Counted from the first letter of the stretch, positions 20,361 through 31,154 are shown. The stretch is DNA of 64,000 nucleotides from RI-153 sp963721725 (GCA_963721725.1 CAVRLX010000015.1:62001-126000); one strand, 5' to 3'. Numbers and translations are program-made. The notes: generated by a model not told the origin, from the sequence alone.

Positions 20361-20389
20361 TTGACATTCCCCGCCAGTTCGCCTATAGT
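20361..20389 (+). promoter_or_regulatory. Consensus promoter of the trp operon
   Basis: TTGACA (20361-20366) and TATAGT (20384-20389) have the ideal 17-base spacing. Transcription should start near 20396, just before the T-box stem I. Confidence 0.8.
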
Positions 20390-20395
20390 AGCGTT

Positions 20396-20750
20396 CATAA
20401 TTAAAAAACAACAATGTTGAACCGGAAGAGTAGTCGCCGAAGCGGGTTTCAGAGAGTCCCCGGTGGGTGGAAAGGGGATAGCAGCGCAGGCGGTGAATGG
20501 GCCGGGGAGTTGAGCGGCGAACGATAAGTAGCTGCCTCCGGAGACGCCACCGTTATTTGGGCGCTGAGGATCGGTTTCTGAAAACCCGTCCTCGACAGAG
20601 TGAGACTGGCTAACGTCCCTGCGTGTCACGTGGGGATTTTTGATTGGCAGTCTTAACTGGGGTGGCACCACGGGAGCCTATGATTGGCCCTCGTCCCCAA
20701 ATGCAGAACAACCCGTTCTGTGTTTGGGGACGGGGGCTTTTTGTTTTTGG
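20396..20750 (+). promoter_or_regulatory. T-box leader, tRNA-Trp responsive
   Basis: The leader has a stem I region with an AGAGAGT motif (about 20450) and a specifier-loop sequence GGTGAATGG, in which TGG at 20498-20500 is the Trp codon. The T-box sequence AACTGGGGTGGCACCACGG lies at about 20655-20673. Its TGGC bulge would pair with a GCCA 3' end, matching the G73 discriminator of bacterial tRNA-Trp. A strong terminator follows: CGTCCCCAAA pairs with TTTGGGGACG and is followed by GGGGGCTTTTTGTTTTT (about 20691-20748). Uncharged tRNA-Trp should favour the antiterminator and turn on the trp operon, including trpS. Confidence 0.88.
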
Positions 20751-20768
20751 GTATCTATTCAAATCCAG

Positions 20769-20831
20769 GGTGCGACGCACTCGCCACGCAGAATTTCTAG
20801 ACAGATCTTGTCCTGGCGAGTGCGTCGCACC
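20769..20831. repeat. Dispersed palindromic element, copy C, inside the trp leader
   Basis: The core arms GGTGCGACGCACTCGCCA (20769-20786) and exact complement (20814-20831) enclose a loop unrelated to those of copies A, B and D. It lies between the T-box terminator and trpE, so it is transcribed in the trp mRNA. Confidence 0.9.
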
Positions 20832-20892
20832 TGAACAGTTGCGTTTTTGGACGAAAGACAGATGACGAAAGACGAAAGGTAGTAGCTTCCCG

Positions 20893-20922
20893 CCATCGTC
20901 CATCGTCCATCGTCCATCGTCC
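20893..20922. repeat. Heptamer tandem repeat (CCATCGT x4)
   Basis: Four exact CCATCGT units plus CC lie just before the trpE ribosome-binding site GGAGGAG. Confidence 0.85.
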
Positions 20923-20940
20923 TCCCAAAGGAGGAGACCC

Positions 20941-22449
<1,509 letters not shown>

Positions 22450-22602
22450 GAAAAGAGATTAAGAGAAACGCCATCCACAATCAGCGACAAGATGATGCAA
22501 CGAAGGAAGATGCAACGGGCTACAACGCCGCCCCGATCTCTCGATCGCCCAATCTCATCTGAACCTGACACAAGTCCATTTTAACCAGGAGGTACTATAA
22601 CC

Positions 22603-23670
22603 ATGTCACAACGTAAACGCATCCTCACCGGAGACCGGCCCACGGGCAAGTTACATCTGGGCCATTATGTGGGCAGTCATCGCCATCGGCTGGCCTTTCA
22701 AGACGAGTATGAGTGTTTTTTCATTATTGCCGATCTGCACATGCTGACCACGAAGCCGACGAAAGAGGATATTTATCAAATCGGCGAAAATGCACGCATG
22801 ATTGTGCTCGACCATCTGGCAATTGGGATTGACCCGGCCAAGGTAACCTTCTATCTGCAATCGGCGATCCACGAGATCTACGAAATCCAGTTGCTGCTCA
22901 GCGGCATGGTCAGCGTAGAACGGCTGCAACAGTTGCCATCGATCAAGGACATGGCCGGCGCAGCCGGGCTGGATCAGATGCCGTACAATCTGCTCGGCTA
23001 TCCCGTGCTGCAATCGGCGGACATTCTGATGCCGCGCGGCAACTTGGTTCCCGTGGGCAAGGACAACGAAGCCCATGTGGAGATCTGCCGCCAGATTGCG
23101 CGCCGTTTCAATAACCTCTATGAAGAGGTCTTTCCCATACCGGAATCCTATGTGGTGGGCGGCACGCTGGTGGGGACCGACGGTCAGGCCAAGATGAGCA
23201 AGAGCCTGGACAACGCCATCTATCTGAGCGACGATGCCAAGACCGTTGAGCGGCGCGTGATGGGCATGTACACCGATCCCAACCGTGTGCGCGCCGACGT
23301 CCCCGGCACGGTGGAGGGCAATCCTGTTTTCATCTATCACGATACCTTTAATCCCAACAAAGAAGAGGTAGAGGATCTGAAAACGCGCTATCGCGAAGGG
23401 CGTGTTGGTGATGTGGAAGTGAAGGAGAAATTGGCGCTGGCGCTGAACAACTTTCTCGACCCCATGCGCGAACGCCGCGCCCATTACAGCGAACAGACCG
23501 GCTATGTGGATGAGTTGCTCTATGAAGGGACACAGCGCGCCCAAAAAGAAGCCCAGGAGACCCTTTTCGCCATGAAAAAAGCCATGGGCCTCACCGGCGT
23601 CTGGAATCGTGTGCGCCGGGCTGTGGAGAAGCGGCAGAAAAGTTTGGCGAAGGCAGGAGCAGAAGAGTAG
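22603..23670 (+). CDS. trpS: Tryptophan--tRNA ligase
   Basis: This is a class Ic aminoacyl-tRNA synthetase of 355 residues. The HIGH-type motif is HLGH (18-21, in TGKLHLGHYVG) and the signature KMSKS is at 197-201. It charges tRNA-Trp in the cytoplasm. Its place between trpE and trpG under a tRNA-Trp T-box means that low Trp-tRNA raises both biosynthesis and charging. The ATG at 22603 follows AGGAGG. A 153-nt gap separates it from trpE, with no clear hairpin. Confidence 0.96.
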   Translation: MSQRKRILTGDRPTGKLHLGHYVGSHRHRLAFQDEYECFFIIADLHMLTTKPTKEDIYQIGENARMIVLDHLAIGIDPAKVTFYLQSAIHEIYEIQLLLSGMVSVERLQQLPSIKDMAGAAGLDQMPYNLLGYPVLQSADILMPRGNLVPVGKDNEAHVEICRQIARRFNNLYEEVFPIPESYVVGGTLVGTDGQAKMSKSLDNAIYLSDDAKTVERRVMGMYTDPNRVRADVPGTVEGNPVFIYHDTFNPNKEEVEDLKTRYREGRVGDVEVKEKLALALNNFLDPMRERRAHYSEQTGYVDELLYEGTQRAQKEAQETLFAMKKAMGLTGVWNRVRRAVEKRQKSLAKAGAEE

Positions 23671-23682
23671 AGATTGAGAGAT

Positions 23683-23752
23683 TAAACGATTGGGCGAGTG
23701 GGGATCGGGTTAATGCTTTGAAATCTCCTAATTGCCCAATCTCCTAATCTCC
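23683..23752. repeat. Degenerate short-repeat hairpin between trpS and trpG
   Basis: Units such as GATTGAGAGATTA and GATTGGGCGAG on the left face CCTAATTGCCCAATCTCCTAATCTCC-type units on the right, so the halves pair imperfectly. Confidence 0.5.
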
Positions 23753-23807
23753 TCTTCACAAATCATTAGTACCCTTTTCGTCTACTCTCCCTTCCTAGGA
23801 GGTTCTC

Positions 23808-24404
23808 ATGATCGCCGTGATCGACAATTACGATAGCTTCACCTACAATTTAGTACAATTCTTGGGCGAAATCGTGGGCCAGTCGCCGCTGCCGGGTGGA
23901 GCCGAGGCAAACGAGATCCGCGTGTGGCGCAACGACGAGATCGACGTGGAAGCGTTGGCCGATCTCAAGCCCAGCCATGTGATCATCAGCCCCGGCCCCG
24001 GCACGCCAGAAAAAGACAGCGGCATTAGCAACGATGTAATCCGTGTCTTGGGCGAGACAACGCCGGTGTTGGGCGTCTGCCTGGGGCAACAGTGTATCGG
24101 CCACGTCTTTGGCGGCAAGGTAGTGCGAGCGCCACGGCTGATGCACGGCAAGACCAGCCCGGTGTTGCACAAGGGCACGGGTATTTTTGAGAACCTCCCT
24201 AGCCCTTTCACCGCCACGCGCTACCACAGCCTGATTGTGCAAGAGCCGCTGCCCGACGCGTTAGAGGCCACTGCTTTCACCGCTGAGGGCGAATTGATGG
24301 GGCTGCGCCACCGCACTCGCCCCATCTATGGCGTGCAATTTCATCCAGAGAGCATCCTGACCGAGCATGGCAAGGATCTGCTACGCAACTTTTTAAAAGA
24401 ATAG
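23808..24404 (+). CDS. trpG: Anthranilate synthase glutamine amidotransferase subunit
   Basis: This class I glutamine amidotransferase has 198 residues. The nucleophile is Cys91 (GVCLGQQCIGHVFGG) and the other triad members are His179 and Glu181 (FHPES). It releases ammonia from glutamine for TrpE. The N-terminal IDNYDSFTYNLVQ and SPGPGTPE motifs are intact. TAGGAGG precedes the ATG. A shared role with PabB for folate is possible, as no separate pabA is in the window. Confidence 0.95.
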   Translation: MIAVIDNYDSFTYNLVQFLGEIVGQSPLPGGAEANEIRVWRNDEIDVEALADLKPSHVIISPGPGTPEKDSGISNDVIRVLGETTPVLGVCLGQQCIGHVFGGKVVRAPRLMHGKTSPVLHKGTGIFENLPSPFTATRYHSLIVQEPLPDALEATAFTAEGELMGLRHRTRPIYGVQFHPESILTEHGKDLLRNFLKE

Positions 24405-24440
24405 GAATTAGCGATTGGGATCCTAATCGCAATCGCCACC

Positions 24441-25472
24441 ATGACCCACGACACTTCCGGCACGCAAGACGTGCTGCGCTATCTGACCGAAGACGAAAAC
24501 AGCCAGTTTGCCGGGCAAGCGGTGGCGATTCTCGACCGCTGGCAGGGCCGCGACAATCTGCTCTGGCGCTTCGAGAGTGGGCGATCCGAGGCTGTGCTCA
24601 AGCTATTTTTGGAAGCAGGGCAGGTGCGCGCGGATCGTCAGTTCAGCGGGCAGGAACGCTTTGCGCCGTGGGGATTGGCCCCGCGCCCGCGCTGGCAAGC
24701 ACGCCAACCCGAAGGGCTGCCGCGGCCTGTGTTGGTCTATGAATGGAGCGACGGTGATGCACTCGATCTGACAAACCCCGATCATGCCGACGCCCTGTTG
24801 GACGCGGTGGTGCGCGTGCATGGAGAGGAGCCGGGCGAGCACACCCGCTTCAGCCCGCACCCCATCAACCTCGCGTACTTTTGGCGTGTTCTGAACGGGA
24901 GCCGCCAACCGATCTATGATTGGGTGCAGCGCCAAGGGGCAACAGAGCTGGGCAGTCTACTCGAACAGCTTTGGGCGATCAGCGAAGAATGGATGCGTGC
25001 GGCGTTGCCCGCAGTGGGCGAAACGGCTCCCCGTTTGATCCACGGCGAGTTGATGGCAGAAAATGGGCTGCTCCACCGCGGGCAGGCCATGCTGCTTGAT
25101 TGGGAATTTTTCGGGTTAGGCGATCCCGCCCAGGAAGTAGCCCGCTTTCTTTTTTATCACGCGGCGGCATTGGGCAACGCAGGCCAAGCGCAGTGGATCG
25201 AGCGCTACTGTGCGCGCATGGATGACGACGGGCTGCCCATGCGTATTGATCTCTACGGGCGACTGCTGCCCTTTCAATCCCTTATGTTTCTGCTCAACGG
25301 CGTGCGTAGCGAATTGGCGGAGACCCCAGACGCTGAGGCGCTGACCGAGAGCCGTGCCTTTTTGGTGGAAACCATAACGGCCACGTTAACCCAGGCGGCA
25401 GAGACGCTGCGGGCAGCATCGCTTCCTCAGGACGGTTGTCGTGACGAGATTCATCGTCTGCTAACCCTGTAG
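24441..25472 (+). CDS. Aminoglycoside-phosphotransferase-fold kinase, unknown substrate
   Basis: The 343-residue protein has the APH/choline-kinase fold. The catalytic loop reads RLIHGELMAENGLL, followed by MLLDWEFFGLGDPAQEVARFLFYHA, which holds the metal-binding DWE. The loop has Glu where the family normally has the catalytic Asp (HGD), so activity may be altered or lost. It lies 36 bases after trpG, in the trp operon. A second APH-fold gene follows trpC. The substrate is unknown, and antibiotic resistance should not be inferred. Confidence 0.7.
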   Translation: MTHDTSGTQDVLRYLTEDENSQFAGQAVAILDRWQGRDNLLWRFESGRSEAVLKLFLEAGQVRADRQFSGQERFAPWGLAPRPRWQARQPEGLPRPVLVYEWSDGDALDLTNPDHADALLDAVVRVHGEEPGEHTRFSPHPINLAYFWRVLNGSRQPIYDWVQRQGATELGSLLEQLWAISEEWMRAALPAVGETAPRLIHGELMAENGLLHRGQAMLLDWEFFGLGDPAQEVARFLFYHAAALGNAGQAQWIERYCARMDDDGLPMRIDLYGRLLPFQSLMFLLNGVRSELAETPDAEALTESRAFLVETITATLTQAAETLRAASLPQDGCRDEIHRLLTL

Positions 25473-25500
25473 GGCGGACGGACTGACGGTCCGTCCTACA
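25469..25500. terminator. Hairpin overlapping the stop codon of the kinase gene
   Basis: TGTAGGGCGGAC pairs with GTCCGTCCTACA with one mismatch. No T-run follows. It may be an mRNA-processing or partial termination site before trpD. Confidence 0.5.
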
Positions 25501-25519
25501 CACTTGATTGGAGAATTAG

Positions 25520-26567
25520 ATGTCCAATACAGCCATTCACCAGGCTTTGGAAGCGCTCTTTGGCGGGCGCAGTCTCAGTGTGCAAGAAGCCGACGACACC
25601 ATGACACAGATCATGACCGGCGAGGCAACCCCGGCGCAAATCGGCGCGTTTCTGGCGGCGCTGCGGCTTAAAGGCGAAACTGTGGACGAAATTGCCGGCT
25701 GTGCCAGCGCCATGAAACGCAACGCAGTGCAGGTGCGCCCCACCATTGGCGACGCCACGCTCATCGACACCTGTGGCACTGGCGGCGACCAGACCGGCAC
25801 GTTCAACATTAGCACGACGGTGGCCTTTGTGGTGGCTGGGCATGGTGTCAAAGTCGCCAAACACGGCAACCGCTCGGCCAGCAGCAAGTGTGGCAGCGCC
25901 GATGTTCTGGAGGCGTTAGGCGTCAATCTGAGCCTGGGGCCGGAACAGGTGGCTGCCTGTATCGAAGAGGTGGGCATTGGCTTTCTCTTTGCCCCGCTCT
26001 ATCACCCGGCCATGCGCTTTGCGATTGGACCGCGCCGCGAACTCGCCACCCGCACGGTTTTCAACATTTTGGGGCCGTTGACCAACCCGGCCAATGCCAC
26101 CAATCAGGTGATCGGCGTGCCCAATGCCGCCCTCACCGAGATGATGGCGCGTGTGCTGGGGCAGATGGGGTCACGGGCAGCCTTTGTAGTCCATGGCAAA
26201 ACTAGCGACGGGCATGGCGTGGATGAACTGACAACAGCAGGGACGAACCAGATCAGCCACCTGCACAGCGGCGAGGTCAAGACTTTCAATTGGATGCTAC
26301 AGAACTGGGGCTGCCACGCGCCACGCTGGCCGATCTGCTGGGCGGCCATGCCGACGAAAACGCTGCCATTCTGCGCGGGGTGCTGGATGGCAGCATCCGC
26401 CGGGGCCAAGCGCGATGTGGTGCTTTTGAATGCGGCGGCGGCGCTGAGCACTGAATGTGGCGATTGGCAGGCCGGTCTGCAAGAAGCCGCCGACAGCATC
26501 GACAGCGGCGCAGCCATCCGGCGTACCAGACCGTTTCGTCGAGAAGACACAGAGCTACGCAAAATGA
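25520..26567 (+). CDS. trpD: Anthranilate phosphoribosyltransferase (three indels near the C-terminus)
   Basis: The enzyme joins anthranilate to PRPP. The PRPP-binding CGTGGDQTGTFNIST and KHGNRSASSKCGSADVLEALG motifs are intact. After HSGEVKTF the reading frame shifts. Restoring one C near 26289 gives QLDATELGLPRATLADLLGG. Dropping one base near 26397 returns to RDVVLLNAAAAL. Dropping one near 26517 gives DRFVEKTQSYAK and a TGA at 26565-26567, directly before the trpC ribosome-binding site. The corrected length is 348 residues, normal for TrpD. Read without correction, about 36 internal residues and the tail are out of frame and the stop moves to 26608, overlapping trpC. Confidence 0.88.
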
Positions 26568-26577
26568 GGAGGATCCC

Positions 26578-27426
26578 ATGCCGAAACAATCACAGCTTGA
26601 TATATTGAAACACAAAGGCCAGGTGCTGGATGAGATCATGGCGTGGAAGCGCCAGGAAATTCCTCAGCAAATGGAAGAGATGCCACTCTCGCAGGTCAAA
26701 GCGTTTGCCCGTTTGACGCCGCCAGCGCTGGATTTTGCGGCGGCGCTCACGGCAAAGGCAGGGGCCAGTTTGATCGCAGAGGTGAAGCGAGCCAGCCCGT
26801 CGAAAGGGCTAATTGCGCGGGATTGGAACCCCACCGAGATCGCCGAGACCTATGCCCGTAACGGCGCGGCGGCGATTTCGTGCCTCACAGACAGCCGCTT
26901 CTTTCAAGGGCAACTGGCTTATCTCACCGCCATCAAAGAACATCTGCACCTGAAGGGGCTAAAAGTTCCGGTGCTGCGCAAGGAATTTATCTATCACGAG
27001 TATCAGATCTACGAAGCGCGCATGGCCGGCGCGGACGCTATCTTGCTCATCGTGTCGGTGCTGGGCGACCGGGAGTTGCGCGATCTACTGCGGCTGAGCG
27101 AAAGCCTGGGCATGGGCGTGCTGGTGGAGGTTCACGACGAAGGGGAAGTGAGACGGGCGCTGGCCGCCGGCGCGCAGATCATCGGCGTCAATAACCGCAA
27201 TTTGAAGACGTTTGAGGTGGACATTGAAAATACGGCCCGCCTGCGCCAGATCATCCCTGCCGACAAAATCGTGGTGGGCGAAAGCGGCATCCGCGACACG
27301 GCGGATGTGGAGCGCATGGCCGCAATGGGCTGTGATGCGATTTTGGTGGGCGAGACTTTTTGCAAGTTGCCGCAAAAGGAGCGTGGGGCCAAAGTCAAGG
27401 AGTTTGTGCAGGCGGGGCATGTGTAG
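26578..27426 (+). CDS. trpC: Indole-3-glycerol-phosphate synthase
   Basis: The ATG at 26578 follows AGGAGG. The 282-residue TIM barrel closes the indole ring from carboxyphenylamino-deoxyribulose phosphate. Key motifs are EVKRASPSKG, VLRKEFIY, VNNRNLKTF and VGESGI, which carry the catalytic Lys and Glu residues and the phosphate site. It is not fused to TrpF, which is separate at 29248. Confidence 0.96.
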   Translation: MPKQSQLDILKHKGQVLDEIMAWKRQEIPQQMEEMPLSQVKAFARLTPPALDFAAALTAKAGASLIAEVKRASPSKGLIARDWNPTEIAETYARNGAAAISCLTDSRFFQGQLAYLTAIKEHLHLKGLKVPVLRKEFIYHEYQIYEARMAGADAILLIVSVLGDRELRDLLRLSESLGMGVLVEVHDEGEVRRALAAGAQIIGVNNRNLKTFEVDIENTARLRQIIPADKIVVGESGIRDTADVERMAAMGCDAILVGETFCKLPQKERGAKVKEFVQAGHV

Positions 27427-27493
27427 TGTAGGTTCAATAAGGTCAATTCTATCGAGCTTGGCGAGGCCGAGCGACGATGAGACGAGGCAAAAA

Positions 27494-28453
27494 GTGACTC
27501 AGGCACAAGACGTAACCGTAGACGAAATTCAGGCACAGACCTTTTTGACACAGCACTTTGATCCAGCCGTCTCCGCAGTAGAGCATATCGGTGAAGGCGC
27601 GTGGTCGCGCTGCTTTGGCTTTCGCCGTGGCGATGACGATCTGGCAGTGCGCTTTGGTCATTATCTCGACGATTTCGAGAAGGATCAGCGGGCCGCGGTG
27701 TATGCAACGGCAGATCTGCCCATCCCCCAGGTGCTGGCGATTGGGCGTGCGTTTGGCGGCTACTATGCCATCTCGACACGTGTCTATGGCAGCCCGATTG
27801 ATCATCTGAACACAGAGGATTGGCAGGCGACTATTCCCTCAACAGTGGCGATGTTGGAGGCGCTGCGCTTGGCCGACATTTCTGGCACGGCAGGCTACGG
27901 CGGGTGGGGCGCAGATGGCAGAGCCGCCTATGATTCCTGGGCGGGGCATCTGCTGACGGTGGGGAACGACACGCCTGACCGGCGCACCTATGGCTGGCGC
28001 GAGCGGCTGGCCGAGTCTTTGGATGGCGAGGCGGCCTTCGATTGGGGGTACGCGCTGCTTCAGGAAATTGTCGATGATTCCACACCGCGCCACCTGATCC
28101 ACGGCGATCTCATGAACCGAAACGTGCTGGTCCGCGATGCCAGAATCAGCGGTGTGTTTGACTGGGGCTGTGGCTGCTATGGCGATCATCTCTACGACCT
28201 GGCCTGGTTCGAGTTCTGGGCGCCGTGGTATCCCGAAAAGGACATTGCCGCGCTGCGGGCGGCGCTGGAAGAACGCTGGCGCGACGTGGGCTACGAACCC
28301 CACAATAAAACAGCCCGACTACAAGCATGCTATCTGCACATTGGACTCGATCATCTGGCCTATAATGCCTGGCTACGGGATTGGCCCACCCTATCAGCCA
28401 CAGCCGAGCAGATGCGACGTCTCGTCGCGGGCAGACACGGGCGTTCGGCTTGA
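27494..28453 (+). CDS. Aminoglycoside-phosphotransferase-fold kinase with intact catalytic loop
   Basis: I use the GTG at 27494, giving a product that begins MTQAQDVTVDEIQ. A start overlapping trpC near 27419 is possible but extends beyond the conserved region. The protein has HLIHGDLMNRNVLV (catalytic Asp and Asn) and ISGVFDWGCGCYGDHLYDLAWF (metal-binding Asp), so it looks active, unlike the related gene at 24441. The fold phosphorylates hydroxyls of small molecules. Its setting in the trp operon hints at a metabolic substrate, but none is known. Confidence 0.75.
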   Translation: MTQAQDVTVDEIQAQTFLTQHFDPAVSAVEHIGEGAWSRCFGFRRGDDDLAVRFGHYLDDFEKDQRAAVYATADLPIPQVLAIGRAFGGYYAISTRVYGSPIDHLNTEDWQATIPSTVAMLEALRLADISGTAGYGGWGADGRAAYDSWAGHLLTVGNDTPDRRTYGWRERLAESLDGEAAFDWGYALLQEIVDDSTPRHLIHGDLMNRNVLVRDARISGVFDWGCGCYGDHLYDLAWFEFWAPWYPEKDIAALRAALEERWRDVGYEPHNKTARLQACYLHIGLDHLAYNAWLRDWPTLSATAEQMRRLVAGRHGRSA

Positions 28454-28523
28454 TCAGCACAGTGAATAGCGCCAATATATTGTCTACCTTGTCCCGCCCC
28501 TTTCTCTGCGGTACACTACCCCT

Positions 28524-29255
28524 ATGACCATTCACACCATTCTATTCGATCTAGACGGCACACTTGTTCAACATCTCCATGTTCTGTTGCCGGAAAAACT
28601 CACAGAGTGGGGACATCCACGCTCGCCCGCGCATGTGGACCGCGCCTTTGCCGTCGAGATTCACTGGTTCTATGAATACGTGGCCGAGTTGCAAGCCAGC
28701 GGCCACGAAAACGACGCGGCATGGCAGCAGCTCTGGCCGCTGTTTTACCAGCGTGTAGTTCGGCAATTGGAAATTGACGACGATACTATAATTGTCCGCA
28801 TGAGCGATTATTTCGAAGCCGAACCCACCCCCCCTTTGTTTGAGGATGCCCTCCCCTTGCTCGAAGCGCTGGTCGGGGATCACTGGCGGTTGGGTGTCAT
28901 TACCCAGCGCAGCCGCGCCGGGGCAGTTCGCTTCCTGCGTGAACATGGCCTATTAGAGCGTTTTCAGATTATTGTGGCGGGCGATGATGGCTATGGCCGT
29001 AAACCGGCCCCCGATCCCTTTCATCATGCCTTGGGCTATTTGAAAAGCCACCCGCAACACGCGATTTTTGTGGGCGATCGCATTGACGACGACTGTGGCG
29101 GCGCGTGCAGTGCCGGCGTTTCGGCATTTTTAATTGATCGTGACAATCAGTATGTCACCCCGCCCGCCGAATCGCCCCAGTTTGTGCGGCTGACCACACT
29201 CCTCGATCTGCTCGATCATCTGCCACCCCCCAACGGAGGGAGCGGTCATGGCTAA
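28524..29255 (+). CDS. HAD-superfamily hydrolase (phosphoglycolate-phosphatase type)
   Basis: The 243-residue protein has HAD motif I FDLDGTL, motif II in VITQRSRAG, motif III Lys in GRKPAPDPF and motif IV VGDRIDDDCGGA, with a helical cap between I and II. A possible promoter, TTGTCC (28489-28494) and TACACT (28512-28517) with 17-base spacing, would put the mRNA start almost at the ATG. The gene overlaps trpF by 8 bases. It probably removes phosphate from a small metabolite. A link to phosphoribosyl-anthranilate metabolism is speculation. Confidence 0.8.
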   Translation: MTIHTILFDLDGTLVQHLHVLLPEKLTEWGHPRSPAHVDRAFAVEIHWFYEYVAELQASGHENDAAWQQLWPLFYQRVVRQLEIDDDTIIVRMSDYFEAEPTPPLFEDALPLLEALVGDHWRLGVITQRSRAGAVRFLREHGLLERFQIIVAGDDGYGRKPAPDPFHHALGYLKSHPQHAIFVGDRIDDDCGGACSAGVSAFLIDRDNQYVTPPAESPQFVRLTTLLDLLDHLPPPNGGSGHG

Positions 29256-29934
29256 GCTATATGTGAAAATTTGTGGCATTACAAACGAAGAAGATGCACA
29301 GGTGGCGGTTGCGGCCGGCGCGGACCTGCTGGGATTCATTCTGTATCCCAAATCGCCCCGTTACATGACGCCAGAACGGGTTCAACAAATTGTGTCGCAC
29401 ATACAAAACTGGCTCACAACATATACCCCCCTCCCCACTCCCCGCTTTGTCGGCGTTTTTGTCAACGAAAGTGCTGCCCGTGTGGCCGAAATTTTAACGG
29501 TTGCCGGGCTGGACTATGCACAGATTCACGGCGACGAATCGCCAGCATTTGTGCACCAATTCGCTCCCCATGCTTTCAAAGCGCTGCGTCCTAGCAATGC
29601 CGAAGAAGCCCAAGCGCAGGCCGAATCCTACGCGGCATTAGGCACGACAGACGGTCCCCAATTGCTCATCGATGCTTATGATCCCCATGAATATGGCGGT
29701 ACTGGCAAAAAGGCCGACTGGCACACAGCCGCGGCTCTGGCGCGCCGTTATCCGCGGCTGTTGCTGGCGGGCGGGTTAACCCCCGGCAACGTGGCGCAGG
29801 CTGTGCAGACGGTGCGACCCTGGGGTGTGGATGTGAGCAGCGGCGTGGAAGAGCAGCCAGGGCGCAAAGATCACGCGGCTGTGCGCGCCTTTATTGAAAA
29901 CGCCAAAAAGGTTGATTTCAACAACTTGAGATAG
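29248..29934 (+). CDS. trpF: Phosphoribosylanthranilate isomerase
   Basis: This 228-residue TIM barrel catalyses the Amadori rearrangement before TrpC. The catalytic Cys is in KICGITNEEDA and the Asp in LLIDAYDPHEYGGTGK. GFILYPKSPRYMT and IHGDES are family signatures. GGAGGGAGCGGTC precedes the ATG. It overlaps the HAD gene upstream and the oxidoreductase downstream, so translation is probably coupled. Confidence 0.95.
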   Translation: MAKLYVKICGITNEEDAQVAVAAGADLLGFILYPKSPRYMTPERVQQIVSHIQNWLTTYTPLPTPRFVGVFVNESAARVAEILTVAGLDYAQIHGDESPAFVHQFAPHAFKALRPSNAEEAQAQAESYAALGTTDGPQLLIDAYDPHEYGGTGKKADWHTAAALARRYPRLLLAGGLTPGNVAQAVQTVRPWGVDVSSGVEEQPGRKDHAAVRAFIENAKKVDFNNLR

Positions 29935-29939
29935 TGTCT

Positions 29940-31154
29940 ATGCTATATAACGTAATTGTAGTCGGGGCGGGCATGATTGGGGCGGCAGCCGGGCGCTATC
30001 TGGCGGAGATGGGGCTGCGCGTGGCGGTTATTGGCCCCGCCGAGCCAGACCATTGGCAAACACACCAGGGCGTCTTTGCCAGCCACTATGACCAGGGACG
30101 CATCACCCGCATTATCGACACGGATCCAGTCTGGGCATTGCTGGCCCAACGCTCGATTGCGGCCTATGCCGATCTGGAAGCGCGCAGTGGCGTGCATTTT
30201 CACGAAGCGGTGGGTGGGCTTCAGCTTGTTGCCGCGCCCGCCGACGACGAGAAACAGCAGGCGCGTCTGGCGAATGGTACGCGCGATGGGGCCACATTTC
30301 AAAGCGTGGATGCCGACGATCTAAAGTCATTCTTCCCCTTTTTTCAATTTCCCCCCAATTTCATCGGCATTTGGGAACAGGGCAGCGCGGGCTATGTCAA
30401 CCCCCGTTCGCTGGTGGCGGCGCAGTTAACTGTCGCCCAGCAACACGGCGCGCACTTGATCCGCGAGACAGTGACCGCGGTGACACCCCAAACGAACCAG
30501 TTGGAGATTAAAACCGCTGAAGGCCGACACTATCAAACGCAAAAAGTGTTGGTGGCTACAGGCAGTTTTAGCAACTGTCACGCGCTGTTGGCGGGGCGAA
30601 CGCTTGATCTTTACAGCAAGGCGCGCACGATCACCCTGGCGGAGGTGGAAGCAGACGAGGTGCAACGGCTGGCGGCAATGCCCACGCTAATTGCGCCCAT
30701 TGCGGATAATCCACATTTGGCCTCAGTTTACGTGCTACCGCCCATCCAATACCCCGACAATCGCTGGTATATTAAGTTAGGCGGCAATAACTATCCCGAA
30801 CGTAGCTTGTCTGACCTTGGCGAATTTGTGGATTGGTTCCACGCCGAGGGCGACGCAGGCGAAGCAGATCATCTGCGCGCTGCCCTGCTGGCGCTGATCC
30901 CGGATCTACGGGTGCGTGCCTTTGGGCGCAAAGCCTGTGTGCTGGCCTATACCGCCCACGGCTATCCGTACATTGACAGCGTCATCGACGGTCGGCTTTA
31001 TGTAGCCGTGGGCGGCTGCGGATCGGCAGCCAAATCGTCCAACGAGATCGGGCGTATGGGCGCGCTGCTCACCGCACACGAGGGCTGGACCCACGATCTG
31101 GCGGCACACCATTTCCAGGCGATCTACGTCTCCCACGAGGAAATCCAACCATGA
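29940..31154 (+). CDS. FAD-dependent oxidoreductase, sarcosine/N-methyl-amino-acid oxidase type (DAO family)
   Basis: The N-terminus has the dinucleotide-binding VVGAGMIGAAAGRYLAEMG. The internal ISRII-like segment is RITRIIDTDPVWALLAQRS, as in monomeric sarcosine oxidase/SolA relatives. The C-terminal FAD contact is GRLYVAVGGCGSAAKSS. ATG 29940 or GTG 29934 can start it. The GTG overlaps the trpF stop by one base. It should oxidise an amine, giving peroxide, with substrate unknown. The last 4 bases overlap the GDPD start. Confidence 0.8.
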   Translation: MLYNVIVVGAGMIGAAAGRYLAEMGLRVAVIGPAEPDHWQTHQGVFASHYDQGRITRIIDTDPVWALLAQRSIAAYADLEARSGVHFHEAVGGLQLVAAPADDEKQQARLANGTRDGATFQSVDADDLKSFFPFFQFPPNFIGIWEQGSAGYVNPRSLVAAQLTVAQQHGAHLIRETVTAVTPQTNQLEIKTAEGRHYQTQKVLVATGSFSNCHALLAGRTLDLYSKARTITLAEVEADEVQRLAAMPTLIAPIADNPHLASVYVLPPIQYPDNRWYIKLGGNNYPERSLSDLGEFVDWFHAEGDAGEADHLRAALLALIPDLRVRAFGRKACVLAYTAHGYPYIDSVIDGRLYVAVGGCGSAAKSSNEIGRMGALLTAHEGWTHDLAAHHFQAIYVSHEEIQP

